DNA of 64,000 nucleotides from Heloderma charlesbogerti (GCA_026122225.1 JANEZZ010000407.1:868001-932000); one strand, 5' to 3'. Positions 1 to 13,815 are shown, counted from the stretch's first letter. The notes: generated from the letters alone by a model not told the origin. Numbers and translations are program-made.

Positions 1-686
1 GACAACGATGCACTTTGGGCAGCCTGATTGATTGGGTACTCTGGTTTAGCTACTCTGGTTCAAATGCTGGTTTGGGCAAAGGCAGCTGAAACAGAGCACA
101 TTGGAATGCCCTCGCGGGGTCAAGCCAGTGCCCTCCCCCTCCTGCTCATCCCTAGCGGCACTCATAGGCTGCCTCCAGCCACAGAGGTCCTGTATTTGGT
201 TATACTGGCCACTGACAGAGCTGTTCTCCCCACACTGGTCTAACCTTTGACATTTATTTTAATTTTAAAATGCAGCCAAGTGCAAGGAGGTTCCACCTTG
301 GATCTGGCCTGAACATATGGCCCATTCTGTCTTCAATCCTTTTTCTAGAAATTCCGAACACAGAATTTGCTCTTTAGGCTACCACAGCACATTGAGTTCA
401 TCTTTCCAAGGAGCCATCCTCTACAGCCCCAGGGCCTCAGCCATAGCAGCATGTGTGTGGTTAAGACTTTTTGCCCCAACATGCATCACTTAGCACTGGC
501 TTTACAGTAACTCTCATCTGCTGTTCAACCAGTTTGCACAGAGTGCTTTAGAATTCTTCGGAGTCTGCGAAGAATTTTGCCACCCTAATGTGGCCCCTAC
601 AAATCCAGCCACATCTCTGTCCCCTGGCTGCTAAATCTTGATTAATTTTGTTTTTGGGTGAAACAGCTACTACCATTTTCCTGATG

Positions 687-722
<36 letters not shown>

Positions 723-785
723 GCGTTCGTGTGCGTGTGCATGCATGCATGCATGTGTTCCCCCTCCTCTTCTGTCCATCTGTAG
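1..785 (+). other. ATP13A3 intron with (TG)n/(CG)n microsatellite
   Basis: Intronic sequence upstream of the first visible exon. I found no earlier ATP13A3 exon here. A mixed TG, CG and GCAT microsatellite lies at about 688-755, just before the polypyrimidine tract and the acceptor AG at 784-785. Confidence 0.6.
688..755 (+). repeat. (TG)n(CG)n microsatellite
   Basis: Alternating purine-pyrimidine tract (TGTGTG, GCGCGC, then GCATGCAT), prone to left-handed DNA, about 30 bp before the exon at 786. Confidence 0.85.
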
Positions 786-910
786 AGATGCCATTGAGGG
801 CAACGTGGATTTCATGGGGTTCATTATAATGCAGAATAAGCTCAAGCAAGAAACCCCGTCTGTACTTGAAGATTTGCACAAAGCCAACATCCGCACTGTT
901 ATGGTTACAG
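786..910 (+). CDS. ATP13A3: ATP13A3 exon, P domain (start of TGDN motif)
   Basis: 125 bp. The first base completes a split Arg codon and the last base opens the Gly codon of the TGDN motif. The encoded stretch includes [19 protein letters not shown] and VMVTG, part of the cytosolic phosphorylation (P) domain, where TGD-N residues contact the nucleotide and the phosphorylated Asp region. The acceptor is CTGTAG and the donor is ACAG|GTTTGT. Residues are nearly the same as mammalian ATP13A3, with changes such as DAIEGNVDF near the start. Confidence 0.95.
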
Positions 911-2740
911 GTTTGTAAGCAATTCTTATGGCACCTTCTGGCCGCCAGTAACTGTATCCTGCCCCCGGCTGGGGGCTGTGTTTTTGCAGCTGGAATCTGC
1001 ATTTGAAACAAACGATCTGCTATTCCAGTGCAGTCTTCTGCTGCCAAACACTCCCAGGTGTTTACCAGGGTTAAGAAATTGGGAACGCACTAAGGGGATG
1101 ACCCGCTACCTCCTTCCCAGCCCCCCCTTGCAAATCCCCCCTCCCAGAATTGGAGCCCAGTGCAGGACCTTCCCCTCAAGTCCCTGTCTGTGGGGGAGGG
1201 ACTGTGTGTGTGAAGAAGGTGGGTGACTGTGCAGCCACCGGGCAGGACAGTCGCCTTGATCCAGAGCTGGTGCGCTGCCCACAGTTGAAACGAACAGAGC
1301 AGCTCCTGCTCGTGCTGAGGGTGAAGCGGGAGGATGCAGAGCTCCATGGCGGAGAATGTTCATTCCTTCCTTCATTCCTTCGTTCCTTCATTCATTCAAG
1401 CTCATATAGCACAGAGGCATCACAGTGGTGAACACAAAATACAACGGCATCACAACAACAATAAATGTAATAATAAAAACATGACAATGCAAACTAAGGA
1501 GCAATAAAACCGCACACCCGACGGTGTGCTACATGCCACAGCTGTCACACTTCAGGGAAAGCCTGCGTAGGGGCGGGTTTTAAGACGGCATCTGGATGCC
1601 AAGCCTGTGGGGGCCTCTCTGAGGTCAGCTGGCAAAGCCCTCCGGAGGGGGGGCGTTGCAACCCTTGGTGCTCTGCTGCACGTGTGCCTGAGGTGGCCTC
1701 CGGGGCACGGGGCACCCTCAGAAGGGCCCCCTCTGATGAGCACAGAGACCGGGCGGGGGCAGAAGGGGTGAGGCGCTCCCTGAGGTAAGTTGGTCCCAAG
1801 TTGTTTAGGGCTTCATAGGTCAACAGCAACACCTTGGACTTGGCCCAGTAGCTTGCTGAGGATGTATTTGCCTGCAGAACGTCCCACAGTTGATTTGGTG
1901 AAAGGATATCTGATAGCAGAGCTGGGAAATACCTTCCACTATAGGAAAACTGCAATGCTGATGTCCATGAGAGTGGAAGGTGCTGGGATAGATAGACCAA
2001 AACATACAAGGCCGCTTCATCTATCTGTCTTTTGGAATTTTGGATGATGGGACATGACTGGAAGCACAAGATAAATGGGCCATTAATTTGCTTGCGGTAT
2101 AAATGTTCAAGCATATTTCAGTAAGCAGGATGTGCGCCTGGATGTGTTCAGACTCTCAGGCTTCAGCTAATGTCCAAATGCGACTTTGCCCCCCAAACAT
2201 CCTTAGCCTGTTGCCAATGTTCTTCGCAGCCTCACTTTTCAGGACTGCCTGCAGGTCTGCTTGATTGTGACGAACTCATGAAGGTTTTGTAAAATATTCT
2301 GGTCTCTGAGTCACAAACTTGAAGTTTGTGTCCGGTTCCAAATTAAACAGTCAACCTTGAAACTTAAATCCTTTTTTGCACCAATTCTTATAATGATGTT
2401 TAAGCCCAAATATTAGCAAGCACAAAATAAAAAACAGTAAAGGAAAAACAGAGAAGCTCAGGAGTGGTGTAATTGGAACAACACTTATTTGAGGGGTGAG
2501 GAAGTCTGTGGCAGCCACCCCTACTGGCTGGGGAGACTGGGAGTTGCAGTTCAGTTCATCTGGAGGGTGCCAGGTGGAGGAGGGCTCCGTGGAGAGACCA
2601 GGCTGCAAAGGGGAACGAGGGGGAGCAGGAGAAGGGTGGGCAGTGGTGGAAGGAGGCATCTGCTGGCCTCGGAGCAGAGCCAGGGATCTGGAAGGGAGCA
2701 GGGGCCTGGCCAAACGCCCTGTGCTGTGCTTGCCTCCCAG
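911..2740 (+). other. ATP13A3 intron with interspersed repeats
   Basis: No exon was found. It contains a TTCC/TTCA tract near 1362-1400, an A-rich L2-like 3' tail near 1400-1510, and at about 1745-2060 a dispersed repeat with the phrase AGGGCTTCATAGGTCA that recurs at 21175-21600. The rest is unclassified. Confidence 0.5.
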
Positions 2741-2919
2741 GCGACAACATGCTGACTGCCATCTCTGTGGCCAGGGACTGTGGAATGATCCTGCCTCAGG
2801 ACAAGGTGATCGTTGCTGAAGCGCTACCTCCAAAGGACGGGCAAACAGCTAGGATCAACTGGCATTATGCAGATGCTCTCGCCAATGGCGCCGATTGCTC
2901 ACCAGCCATTAGCCCAGAG
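2741..2919 (+). CDS. ATP13A3: ATP13A3 exon, P domain after TGDN
   Basis: 179 bp, entering in phase 1 (GC completes Gly) and ending on a codon boundary. It encodes [22 protein letters not shown] and AEALPPKDG, followed by a less conserved loop ending in AISPE. DNMLTA with the preceding TG forms the conserved TGDN block of P-type ATPases. The segment from ANGADCS to SPE differs from the mammalian sequence and is probably a surface loop. The acceptor is CCTCCCAG and the donor GAG|GTAACT. A retroelement fragment begins only about 25 bp after the donor. Confidence 0.95.
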
Positions 2920-2941
2920 GTAACTGCAGAGCTGGCCAAGT

Positions 2942-3440
2942 CAGAATACATAAGGAGAGCTCCGAAGCTGATCAGACCAAAGCCCTCTCCAGCCCAGCGT
3001 TCTCAGCAGTCACCAGCTGCCCACGGGAAATCCACAAGCAGGGCATAAGCGCAACAGTCCCCTCCCACCATGTTCCCCAGCAATGGTGCGCATAGGCTCA
3101 CTGCCTCTGATTCTGGAGGTGGCATAGAGCCATCAGGGTTAGTAGCCCTTGTCACCCTTTGAAGCCTTCCACGGTGGTGGCTGACACAACACCCTGTCAG
3201 CGTATGTGTGAAGCTGGGGGTTTTGCCTCAACATGCATCGCTTTATATGTCCTTCCACTGAACCACATTTGCCGTTTGGGTGCCCATTCCCCTTGTTTGA
3301 AGAGGTGCTCTGGGAGCTCCTCACGGCCCCTTTTGTTTTAACCACCCTGAATAATTTGGTGTCTCCAGCAAACGTGGCCACCTTGCTGCTCACCTCTAAC
3401 TCTGAGGGCCGCACGAAGGGCCAGAGCCAGCTGCTCTCCA
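2942..3440 (-). mobile_element. CR1-clade (L3-like) LINE 3' fragment
   Basis: On the minus strand this carries the 3' UTR and part of the RT C-terminal region of the same family as the host element at 37.6-44.1 kb. The minus-strand reading includes GDTKLFRVVKTKG, matching DDTKLFRVVKTK of that element. It lies directly after the splice donor at 2920, within the intron. It is truncated and cannot be mobile. Confidence 0.75.
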
Positions 3441-4487
3441 GCACGGCAAGCAGAGTAACAAGAGGCCTTGATTCTTCACCTGGGGCTTATGGCAGAAGTA
3501 TCCGTTTGGAGGGAAATGTTTCTGTCTCCTCCACCCCCGCCAGCCAAGCCTGCCTTTTTACCCTCCTCGCTCCCCTCAGCGGGGCTCCAAAACGGGAAGT
3601 AATTCGGGGAGAGGGCTCTTAGAAAGAAATGGTGGTGGGTGAGGGCAAACTGGAGTACTCCTTCTGCCCAGTGTCGCTCCCCCAAACAGGTCCCCTCTGC
3701 GAGTGCAGGTTTGGGAACATGGGTTTGCCGCAAGATGGCATGTGTTTCTGCCCCTATCTGTAAATGTCACAAAAGCTATAAAATAACCAGTGCAGCTATT
3801 CTATAGGGATGTCACTTAATTAACGGCAAAGTAGGGCGCAACCCTATGCATGTTTAGGCAGGAAGCTGTCCTACAACTCCTAGCATTCTCCCAGCAATCT
3901 TTCATTAATTGACTGTAACAGCATACATTTGCACATGAGTAAAACAACCTTTGAGGAGAAAGCTGTCTCTGGTTTCTTAGATTATGCACAAGCGTATCAC
4001 AGCAGCAGGCACCCTTAGAAGGGGCGTTCCCCCCTGGGCATAGGAGAAAGGCAGAAGGCCTCGGGGGCAGGGGGTGCCTGTCACTTGCAGTTTTTAATGG
4101 GTGTTAATGTTTCTTAAAAACAACAGTGCACCTTTAAAATCCATTAATCAAACTGATTTGTTAACCAAAGATTGCCTCCCTACTAAGCAGAATGTTAGAT
4201 TGGACTAAGTAGATTGGTAAGCCTCAAGACTCCTCTGATCAGAATTAGAAATGATTCTAAAGTCTGATGCATTTTATTGCAAGTTCAGTATTGAATTTAC
4301 ATATGTAAGTAAAGCGCTTTCCCCCCTTCTTTGTTAGGTCTTGTTAATGTTGGCTTTATATTTCCAGTATCCTTGTGAAAGGCATTTCTCTTAGGTGCAG
4401 TGCTTCAATAGTTACGAGAAATTCTGCGGGTTTGCCAAAGGGAATTGATGGCCAGGTCTCAGCAACGCCGCTTCTGTTTTGCTACAG
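3441..4487 (+). other. Intron remainder with a small MITE-like unit
   Basis: At 3835-3897 there is a unit resembling one arm of the palindromic element at 32350-32462 (ACCCTATGCATGTTTAGGCAG, then TCCTACAACTC and AGCATTCTCCC). No exon was found before the acceptor at 4487. Confidence 0.5.
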
Positions 4488-4610
4488 GATATTCCAATTA
4501 AATTGGCCCACGAAAGCCTCGAGGGCCTCCACGTGACCAAATTCCATTTTGCTATGAACGGGAAGTCCTTTGCGGTGATCCAGGAGCACTTCCAGGATCT
4601 TGTTCCAAAG
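4488..4610 (+). CDS. ATP13A3: ATP13A3 exon, P domain
   Basis: 123 bp, exactly 41 codons, phase 0 on both sides. It encodes IPIKLAHESLEG and then FHFAMNGKSFAVI and EHFQDLVPK, which correspond closely to the mammalian ATP13A3 P-domain segment containing the MNGKSF block. The acceptor is GCTACAG and the donor CCAAAG|GTCTGT. Confidence 0.95.
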
Positions 4611-5864
4611 GTCTGTATCTGGAATGGGTTTCCTGGGGAGATTTTATCATTACCTGTGCTGAGCACATAAGGAGAAGAATAGGGTAGAAATGATTTTTTT
4701 GTGTGTTATAATATCCTTCTACAGTGTCACTGTGGAAAAGCATCTAGAGGGGGCATTTCCCATGCTTCCTGCCCCCCTTCCTGGTCTCAAATGGAAAAAC
4801 AGACATATTTTTGGAAAAATTGAAATGTTGTGTTTCCTCTCAGGGAATGAGCAGGGATGAGCATGCGCTGGGTGCTTCTTTAAAGCATCGTCATTCTGTT
4901 TGCTAGGATTGCTAGTGCTGATTTCAGCTCAGTTTGCAGCTCAGTACTCTTGCAACAGCACTCCTGGTAACCAAAGTTAATGCTAGCCAAGTTAATGGGC
5001 CAGTTCACTCAACATGGCAGCCCATCGTGGATTAATTAACCCTTGAGGCGCTGCGGTGTGCGCCAGCCACCATCATGAACATGCAGCCCCCAACTGGGGT
5101 TGTCATGTTGTGCGAACCTTGCCAGCGGGGGCTATTTGAGGCTAACCAACCCCTCGCATAACCCTACAACGCACCCGGAGGTTCCCAGTAGCCATCCTGG
5201 CTCATAGCTCTCCTCCTCCTCCCTCATGCATTTGGCTTACTGTTTTAAAAAGCCAAGGCTATTCTGTGGCAGCCACATTTATAAGTTCATGTTGGACTGT
5301 GTGAGGCGGTTCTTTTGTCTCTCATGACTCTCCTATCTGGAGTTTCTAGTGTGATGGGCGGGCAGGGGGACACATCTCTCTCTTCACTTTCGGCACACCT
5401 TGTATACTATCATGTCTCTTCAGCACTTCAGCCGTTCTTTGTAAGGAAGGTGCTCCAGCCCCCTGACCATTTTGGTTGCTCTTTTCTGCACCTTTCCCAG
5501 AGTAATTATATCCTTTTTGTGGTGGTGCAGCATGATGTTCCAAGAAGTCCTGCAGAATTTCCCCCCAGAATTAAATAATAAATTCTCCAGAGTGAGAAGG
5601 GAGACCCATTGAACTTCTCTCCATGCTGTCAAAATGTATTTATTCCTTAATAGTCCTTGTACATTGCTTGATGTCTTAAACCAAATGTCTAAGTGGTTTG
5701 CATGCTAAAATATTAAAAGTCATTATTAAAATACTCAGTAAATAATTACAAGAACAACATAAATAAAAAGTTAAAACAATTAAAGCAACAATAGAAAATT
5801 TCTGGAAATGACCATCTTTGATCTTCATTTTAATTATACTGCTAAGAGAATCAATATTTTCCAG
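4611..5864 (+). other. ATP13A3 intron with CR1-type and L2-like remnants
   Basis: No exon. A minus-strand fragment of the L3-like CR1 family lies at 5372-5560 (see its own entry), and an A-rich L2-like tail at 5640-5800. The remainder, including a C-rich stretch at 5039-5200, is unclassified. Confidence 0.5.
5372..5560 (-). mobile_element. CR1-clade (L3-like) LINE fragment
   Basis: Minus-strand match to the part of the L3-like ORF2 that reads KVQKRATKMIKGLEHLP in the copy at 43.3-43.9 kb. Here the minus-strand reading is GKVQKRATKMVRGLEHLPY. Truncated and non-functional. Confidence 0.75.
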
Positions 5865-5944
5865 CTTGTGTTGCATGGCACAGTATTTGCTCGCATGGCG
5901 CCGGATCAGAAAACCCAGCTGGTGGAGGCTTTGCAAAACGTTGA
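5865..5944 (+). CDS. ATP13A3: ATP13A3 exon with FARMAPDQK motif
   Basis: 80 bp, entering in phase 0 and ending with two bases of an Asp codon (GA|T). It encodes [16 protein letters not shown] followed by [10 protein letters not shown]. The FARM-P-QK motif is a P-domain signature of P5 ATPases. The acceptor is TTTTCCAG and the donor TTGA|GTAAGT, a full consensus. Confidence 0.96.
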
Positions 5945-7092
5945 GTAAGTATCTGTCTGATGCTGCTGCTTCCGGTGTGCCTGTCGGCTTGCTCTCTTTG
6001 TGGCATGCAAATGGCAGACCCCTGCTTTAACCCAGTTATTTTTAGGCATCCTGAAAAACGGTTAGCAAGTCTAAAGCTTTAGTTCTAAGGTTTAAGAGAA
6101 AGTCTGGCTACTGGTGCCACCTATTGAGAGATGCTGCTCGATAGACACATTTTTCAACAGGCTGTAACTGGCTGACTTGAACGGCAGGCACACAACATTC
6201 TCGTTGATGAGGTGGGGGGACATAGCAGATGGACATTGTCTGTGCTCTGGGCAGAGGAGACAGGATCTGATGTCTAGCTGGAGGCAGCCTCTGTTCTGGA
6301 AGGGAAGGGCCGTGAATGGAGGCCCCACTTTGATCCTCTCTTATAGGAACAGGGGCAGGAAACAATAGCATTTCCTGCGTGAAAGAAAAAAACGTGAGGA
6401 AAGAGAGCTCTTGGCTGATGGCTACAGCTCTTTCAAGATGGCAACGTATGTCCCTGTTAGGTCCCCTCATGGTGGGAAGAGGGTCACTAGGGCAACAACC
6501 CCTGCAAGGTCGAGGCTTGATGGCAGGGCTGACAACCGGGGTGCAGTAAGCGTTCCTTCCAGGGAAAGGGAAGGTCGTGGTGCCGCCATGCTCAGAACCT
6601 GAAGTGCCATGGTTTTACAAGCCAGGGAGGGAATATGTCCCCTACTCTTCAGAACGAGTCATTTCAGCAGCAGTGATGGGAAGCATGTCTGAGGAGGCCT
6701 ACTCGAACACCTTTGCCAAGCTTCATGGGGGGGGGTCCTGGGGGTCCTCATGGTAGCAGGTCAGGGGGCACGGGGGTTTGAATGAAGAGGGGAGTCCAGG
6801 CCAGGCATCTCCTGCAGCTGAGCAGTGAGAGAGACGGCCTGTGTGTTCTTTTCCCCTCTGGTGGATCCGTGGACAGACGATTCCCTTGGGGCTGCTGCTT
6901 ATTGCTGCTGCTGCTTCCCACAGTCACTGTTTTCCTCTGCTGCGTCATCCTACCTCACCACACCCACCATCTCTCCCCCAGGTGCTCCCCACTCTCTGTA
7001 AGAGAGCTCTCCAGTGGTTCCATTTTTTCCTAGCAGTTGGTCAAGCTTCAGCCTGCACTAATGGCCTGTCTGTCGCTTGGGACCTTTCAGTT

Positions 7093-7186
7093 GTCAGAGA
7101 TGCTCTGACTTGGATTCCTGCATTGAGCAGGGGGTTGGACTCGATGGTCTTATAGGCCCCACTATTCTATGATTCTGTGATTCTGT
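7093..7186 (+). mobile_element. CR1 LINE 3' terminal fragment
   Basis: Contains the CR1 3' UTR phrase TGAGCAGGGGGTTGGACTCG and ends in the family's octamer repeat (ATTCTATG, ATTCTGTG). Only the last 94 bp or so of an element is present. Confidence 0.85.
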
Positions 7187-7214
7187 GGGACCTGCCTTCT
7201 GCACAATTCATTGT

Positions 7215-7640
7215 TCGCCAGTCAGTCTGCCTGCTTCTGGAGGGAGAAGATGAACCACAGCTATGCTGGAGCAGCCTTTTCACAGACATCCATAATTAAC
7301 TTAACCAGCTTTGGCTGCAGGGAGTGCTTCCAGTTTCTTTTTGTGGATCAGAAGGATCTGGCTGAAATGAAGCCAGACAGCTTTCTGCAATGGATGGAGC
7401 CTGATGCCCAGCAAAGTTGTTCTTGCTTCTGGCTGATCCAGCCCCTCTTCAAGGCTCTTCTGCCTGCTGTTTGGCGGTTTGAGTTTCCTACTGGATGCAT
7501 TATTAATACATTAGGCAACATCTTTATGAATTGAAGTTGTTGACATACTGCTGTACTTGTGATGTTGTTGCTGTACCATTTCTTGTAAACCACCTTGAGC
7601 TCAACTCCTTACACAAAGGCAGTATGCAAATAAACTCAGT
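7215..7640 (+). mobile_element. Probable L2-like non-LTR remnant
   Basis: The 3' part (TGTAAACCACCTTGAGCTC, then GGCAGTATGCAAATAAA) has the form of vertebrate L2-like element ends, which run TGTAAACCGCC...GGCGGTATAAAAATAAA. The sequence upstream is degenerate. Family assignment is inferred from this tail only. Confidence 0.45.
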
Positions 7641-8370
7641 GTTGTTGGTTCTTTTCCCCCAACTGCTATAGCAGCATTGGGTTCTTACTCTGCAGATACT
7701 CTTCATGTGGAATGCAGTGCTCGTGCACACACGCACGGACCTTGAAACACCTCCCTTTGGTTGGCCAAAGAGGTGGAACCACCCAGAGCTCCCAAGTTGT
7801 TCCTGCCCTGCTTTGTGGGAGCCTCAGTAGAGCTACTGCTGTTCAATTTGGCTTCTTTATTTCCAGGCTGCCCGGCCAGTTCAGAGGCCTCTCTCACTCC
7901 AGAACGCAGAAACAGCCCTGTGCCCATCCTCGGGACCACCTTTGCCCTATGCTTGTTCATGTCCGTGCACACAAGCTGTTAAACAGCACACTTTTTGTGT
8001 TCACATTGCAACAGGCAGCGGTGGTGATTAGGGCAGAAGCCTGGTGCCTGCTCGTTGCATGTAGATTTAAAGATAACAAACAATTTGGGTGTGTCCCGAG
8101 TCTAGGTCTCGATTTCTTTTCCAGCTGGGAATCATACCCTGAAAGTGCCCCTGCAGCACAGCGCTGCTTAGCTTGGGCAGAGCCCACCCTGAGCCTTCAA
8201 CCATTTTGGCTCTGACTTGTTGCTGCTCTGAGCACCATTTCTTCTGTGAGCACCAGGGCTGTTACCTCTCTCTCGATGTGTTGGGCTGAGGAAGCTAGCT
8301 CGGGTTGGATGGGATTTCGGCTGAAGTGCAGCGGGACCCTGATGCAGTCTCTCATTTTGTGCTTTTGCAG

Positions 8371-8413
8371 TTACTACGTGGGCATGTGTGGCGATGGGGC
8401 CAATGACTGTGGC
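8371..8413 (+). CDS. ATP13A3: ATP13A3 exon with GDGAND hinge motif
   Basis: Very short exon (43 bp) that completes an Asp codon and then encodes YYVGMCGDGANDCG. GDGAND is the invariant P-type ATPase hinge, whose Asp residues help bind Mg2+ at the phosphorylation site. Mammals have DYFVGMCG here, so the reptile has Tyr for Phe. The acceptor is TTTTGCAG and the donor GGC|GTGAGT. The next intron is only 95 bp. Confidence 0.96.
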
Positions 8414-8463
8414 GTGAGTACCCTTGTTCTGTTATCACAACATTCTGCTCAATTCTGCATTGA

Positions 8464-11156
<2,693 letters not shown>

Positions 11157-11229
11157 ATCCAGAGCAACTTGGGAGACTTCCAGTTCCTCTTCATTGATCT
11201 GGCAATCATTTTGGTTGTGGTCTTCACCA
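11157..11229 (+). CDS. ATP13A3: ATP13A3 exon, membrane segment M6
   Basis: 73 bp: 24 codons plus the A of a Met codon. It encodes IQSNLGDFQF and LFIDLAIILVVVFT. FLFIDLAII is the conserved M6 sequence of P5B ATPases, where the acidic residue lies in the membrane. The acceptor is CTTTATAG and the donor ACCA|GTGAGT. Confidence 0.95.
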
Positions 11230-11804
11230 GTGAGTCTTGCACCAGCTTCCTTGCAGCCTCCCTTCCTGTGGGTGCCTGTTCTAAAAGGGCCATCTTTGGC
11301 TGGCAGTCATCCTTCCTTCGTCAGCACTAGAAGCTTGAAGAATAGTCCTGCCGAAATCACTGCGCTTTGCTTTGCCTTGTTTCCTGTTGGCTTCTGGAGC
11401 ACAAGTGGGAAGCTGCTAGAGGCAAAATCTTGGGAATAGGCACTTGCTCTCGCTCTTTTCCTTGCTCCCCTGGTCCTGTGGCTTCAATTAAGTCCCCAGA
11501 ACACCATTAGATAGATGGATCTAGAGGGTGGTTTGACTGCTGTGGGTTCCAGACAAGCACAGAATTTCAACTCATACCCAATTTGAGTACTCAATTCCAG
11601 TAGAAAAACGGCTGTGAAGGCAGAGTCGAGCGCAGTGCCTTGTGCAGTGTTACCATCACTGCTTTTCAGTGTTACCTTATAAGCAGATATGTCTTCATTG
11701 GCCTAACCAATTTTATATCGGTTCCAAGGTGCAGAACTTTGCCTTGTTGACATGTCTTCATCTCCGCCGTACTCACTGCTTGCCCCCCTCTCCTTTCTCT
11801 GCAG
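11230..11804 (+). other. ATP13A3 intron, nothing recognised
   Basis: 575 bp with no exon and no repeat that I recognise. It ends in a pyrimidine-rich tract and the acceptor GCAG at 11801-11804. Confidence 0.4.
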
Positions 11805-11982
11805 TGAGTCTGAATCCAGCATGGAAAGAGCTTGTAGCACAAAGGCCATCCTCCGGCCTCATCTCAGGGCCCCTCCTCTGCTCTGTCCTTTCTCAGATCC
11901 TCATCTGCCTTGGCTTCCAGACCCTGGGATTTCTGTGGGTCAGGCAGCAGCCCTGGTACGAGACCTGGACCCCACTCTCAGA
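11805..11982 (+). CDS. ATP13A3: ATP13A3 exon, membrane segment M7
   Basis: 178 bp; TG completes Met and the last GA opens Asp. It encodes [17 protein letters not shown], a hydrophobic M7 ([20 protein letters not shown]), then [15 protein letters not shown]. The [10 protein letters not shown] and QQPWYE blocks are almost unchanged from mammals. The acceptor is CTCTGCAG and the donor CTCAGA|GTAAGT. Confidence 0.95.
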
Positions 11983-12922
11983 GTAAGTTGCCCAAAGAAG
12001 GCAAGCTTATGGTGCCTGTGCAGGGGGGATTTCCCTGTACAAAGGCACTGGTCGCCATTTGGAGCTGGTGGATCTGCAACCCAAGGGCTGTCCGTCCTTC
12101 ACTGTGCAGAAGTGAGGACCCTGTCGTGGGCTGCTGCTTCTCTTTCCACCAGTTGCCAGGTGTGTTGCTGAGGCCAAGCTGTCCTTGCTGGGCTCCTGTG
12201 AGGATAAAGTGAAATAGCCCATGTACGCTGACATGAACATCTTGGAGGAAGGATGAGAGAAAATATAACTTGGGCTGGAACTGATGAAGGGACGTCTGAG
12301 TCTCTTTCTTGTAGGAGTGTTGGCCTATGGATCAATCAAGTTTACATATGTGTAAAAAGAATACTTCTGGAGCAAAGGGCTTCCTTCCTTGGGTGTGTCT
12401 TTGGAGGCGTGGTCTCAGCTGAGGCGTGGCCGCTGTCTGTGGGCGTGGAGGTTCCACTCCAGAGGGGACCGTCTCGCCATTCGCAGTTTTGTTACTACTA
12501 CTGCTTATCAAAAGCTGTGGCTGGCAAGAGGCACTTTCTTAAGAGGCATCAATTAACCTGTCCAATTAGTTGGGGCATCTTTTTTAATTGTTCAAAGAGT
12601 TTTTTAAATCAGTTAAGCTAACCACTTGATCTACTAAACGTTGTAGCCCTCAAAATAATAGATGAACAGGCTCCAGTTATCTAAAGATACCCAGCGAGTG
12701 CTGGGTTGAGCTGCCAGCCCTTCAGCCTGGGCCTTACGGGCTCTCCTCTGGCTGGGTACAGAGAGCACGTCTTGGCTGACACTTCTGGAGGGCGGGAAGG
12801 GGGCGGTCAGTTGAGAGAGGTCCATCGATCCGTCCCTCTGCGTGCGAGTGGAGTGCAAACTCTTCTGTTCTCCTTTCTAATTTGATACCAATGGGCTTTT
12901 TGATACCACTTGGGTTTTTCAG
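11983..12922 (+). other. ATP13A3 intron, nothing recognised
   Basis: 940 bp. No exon seen, and no repeat confidently classified. Confidence 0.4.
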
Positions 12923-13110
12923 TGCATGTAACATATCGACAACTACCTTTGCCAACACTTCTCAGCACAAGAACGAGTCCAGTCATGATGAGCACAATAT
13001 CAGAACCTATGAGAATACAACTGTGTTCTTCATCTCCAGCTTCCAGTACCTCACAGTCGCCATTGCCTTTTCCAAAGGAAAGCCCTTCAGGCAGCCTTGC
13101 TACAAAAACT
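12923..13110 (+). CDS. ATP13A3: ATP13A3 exon, luminal M7-M8 loop and M8
   Basis: 188 bp. T completes Asp and the final T opens Tyr. The N-terminal half encodes a Thr- and Asn-rich loop ([20 protein letters not shown]) with sequons NIS, NTS and NES, followed by [15 protein letters not shown], which has a fourth sequon, NTT. M8 then covers [16 protein letters not shown], followed by the conserved [10 protein letters not shown]. The loop differs strongly from the mammalian loop in sequence but keeps its glycosylation potential, as expected for luminal exposure. The acceptor is GTTTTTCAG and the donor AACT|GTAGGT. Confidence 0.94.
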
Positions 13111-13726
13111 GTAGGTATCACCCTGTTAGAGTTGCCTTGGGCTTTGTCCACACAACTGTGGCCATGTTTCTGGGGAAGCTGGGTGGGAGGAACGCAGCGG
13201 GTGGCGGTGTGGGACAAGGCGGCTGGGCCGCCCGAGGGCCCTGTGGGGAGCGGGCGGCAGGCGGCCCGTGTGCTGGCGTTCCAATGCTCTGCAGACAAGG
13301 TGCTGCGGGCTGCCTGGAGACATAGTTTGGCCTCCTCCTCTGCTGGCTGAATTGCTTGAAGAAAATTACACAGGGTTGAGGAGCAGAATGTCTGGGAAGG
13401 AGCGCCACAAACCCTGGCACGTTGCCCCTGAAGGGGCTGCAAGAAGACTCTTCTCTGGGAAGCTGGCCATTGTGGAAGCCTCCAGCTGGGCAGGCGCTGT
13501 GGGGCGGGGGAGGGCACTCAGCCCAGAAGGAGAGGGGCGGCCCTGCCGGCGGTCCCTCAGTGCCTCCATGTGCTGCCGCAGGGGCAGCGCTGGCTTGTGC
13601 AGCTGCACATGAGGGGAGAGCCTCTTTGTGCCGTCCCGGTGGGCAGCTAGGTGGGGAGGAGCTGCAGCCAGTGGTCTGCTTGAAGCTGCCTGTTCCCCCT
13701 CCCCCCGCGCCATCTCCCCTCTGCAG
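13111..13726 (+). other. ATP13A3 intron, GC-rich, nothing recognised
   Basis: 616 bp, GC-rich in its second half. No exon found. It ends in a C-rich tract and CTGCAG. Confidence 0.4.
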
Positions 13727-13815
13727 ATCTGTTTGTGATCTCCGTACTGGTCCTTTATGCCGTCACACTTTTCATCATGCTGCATCCAGTGAAGCCCATT
13801 GATTGGTTCCTTGAG
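13727..13815 (+). CDS. ATP13A3: ATP13A3 exon, membrane segment M9
   Basis: 89 bp. AT completes Tyr, then 29 codons encode LFVISVLVLYAVTLFIMLHP and VKPIDWFLE. The hydrophobic first part is M9. The sequence diverges more from mammals ([20 protein letters not shown]) than the neighbouring exons, but length and phase are the same. The donor is GAG|GTATGA. Confidence 0.93.

Larger units (their letters stand above)
5945..8370 (+). other. ATP13A3 intron with CR1 and L2-like 3' ends
   Basis: The longest gap among the P-domain exons. A CR1 3' terminus is at 7093-7186 and an L2-like element end at about 7215-7640. A G-run is near 6725. No exon was found between 5945 and 8370. Confidence 0.5.

Noticed and set aside
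691..1047. Small frames rich in His, Thr, Ala or Cys-Val repeats (also near 28524, 35681, 36955)
   Set aside because: These are translations of TG/CA microsatellites, not genes.
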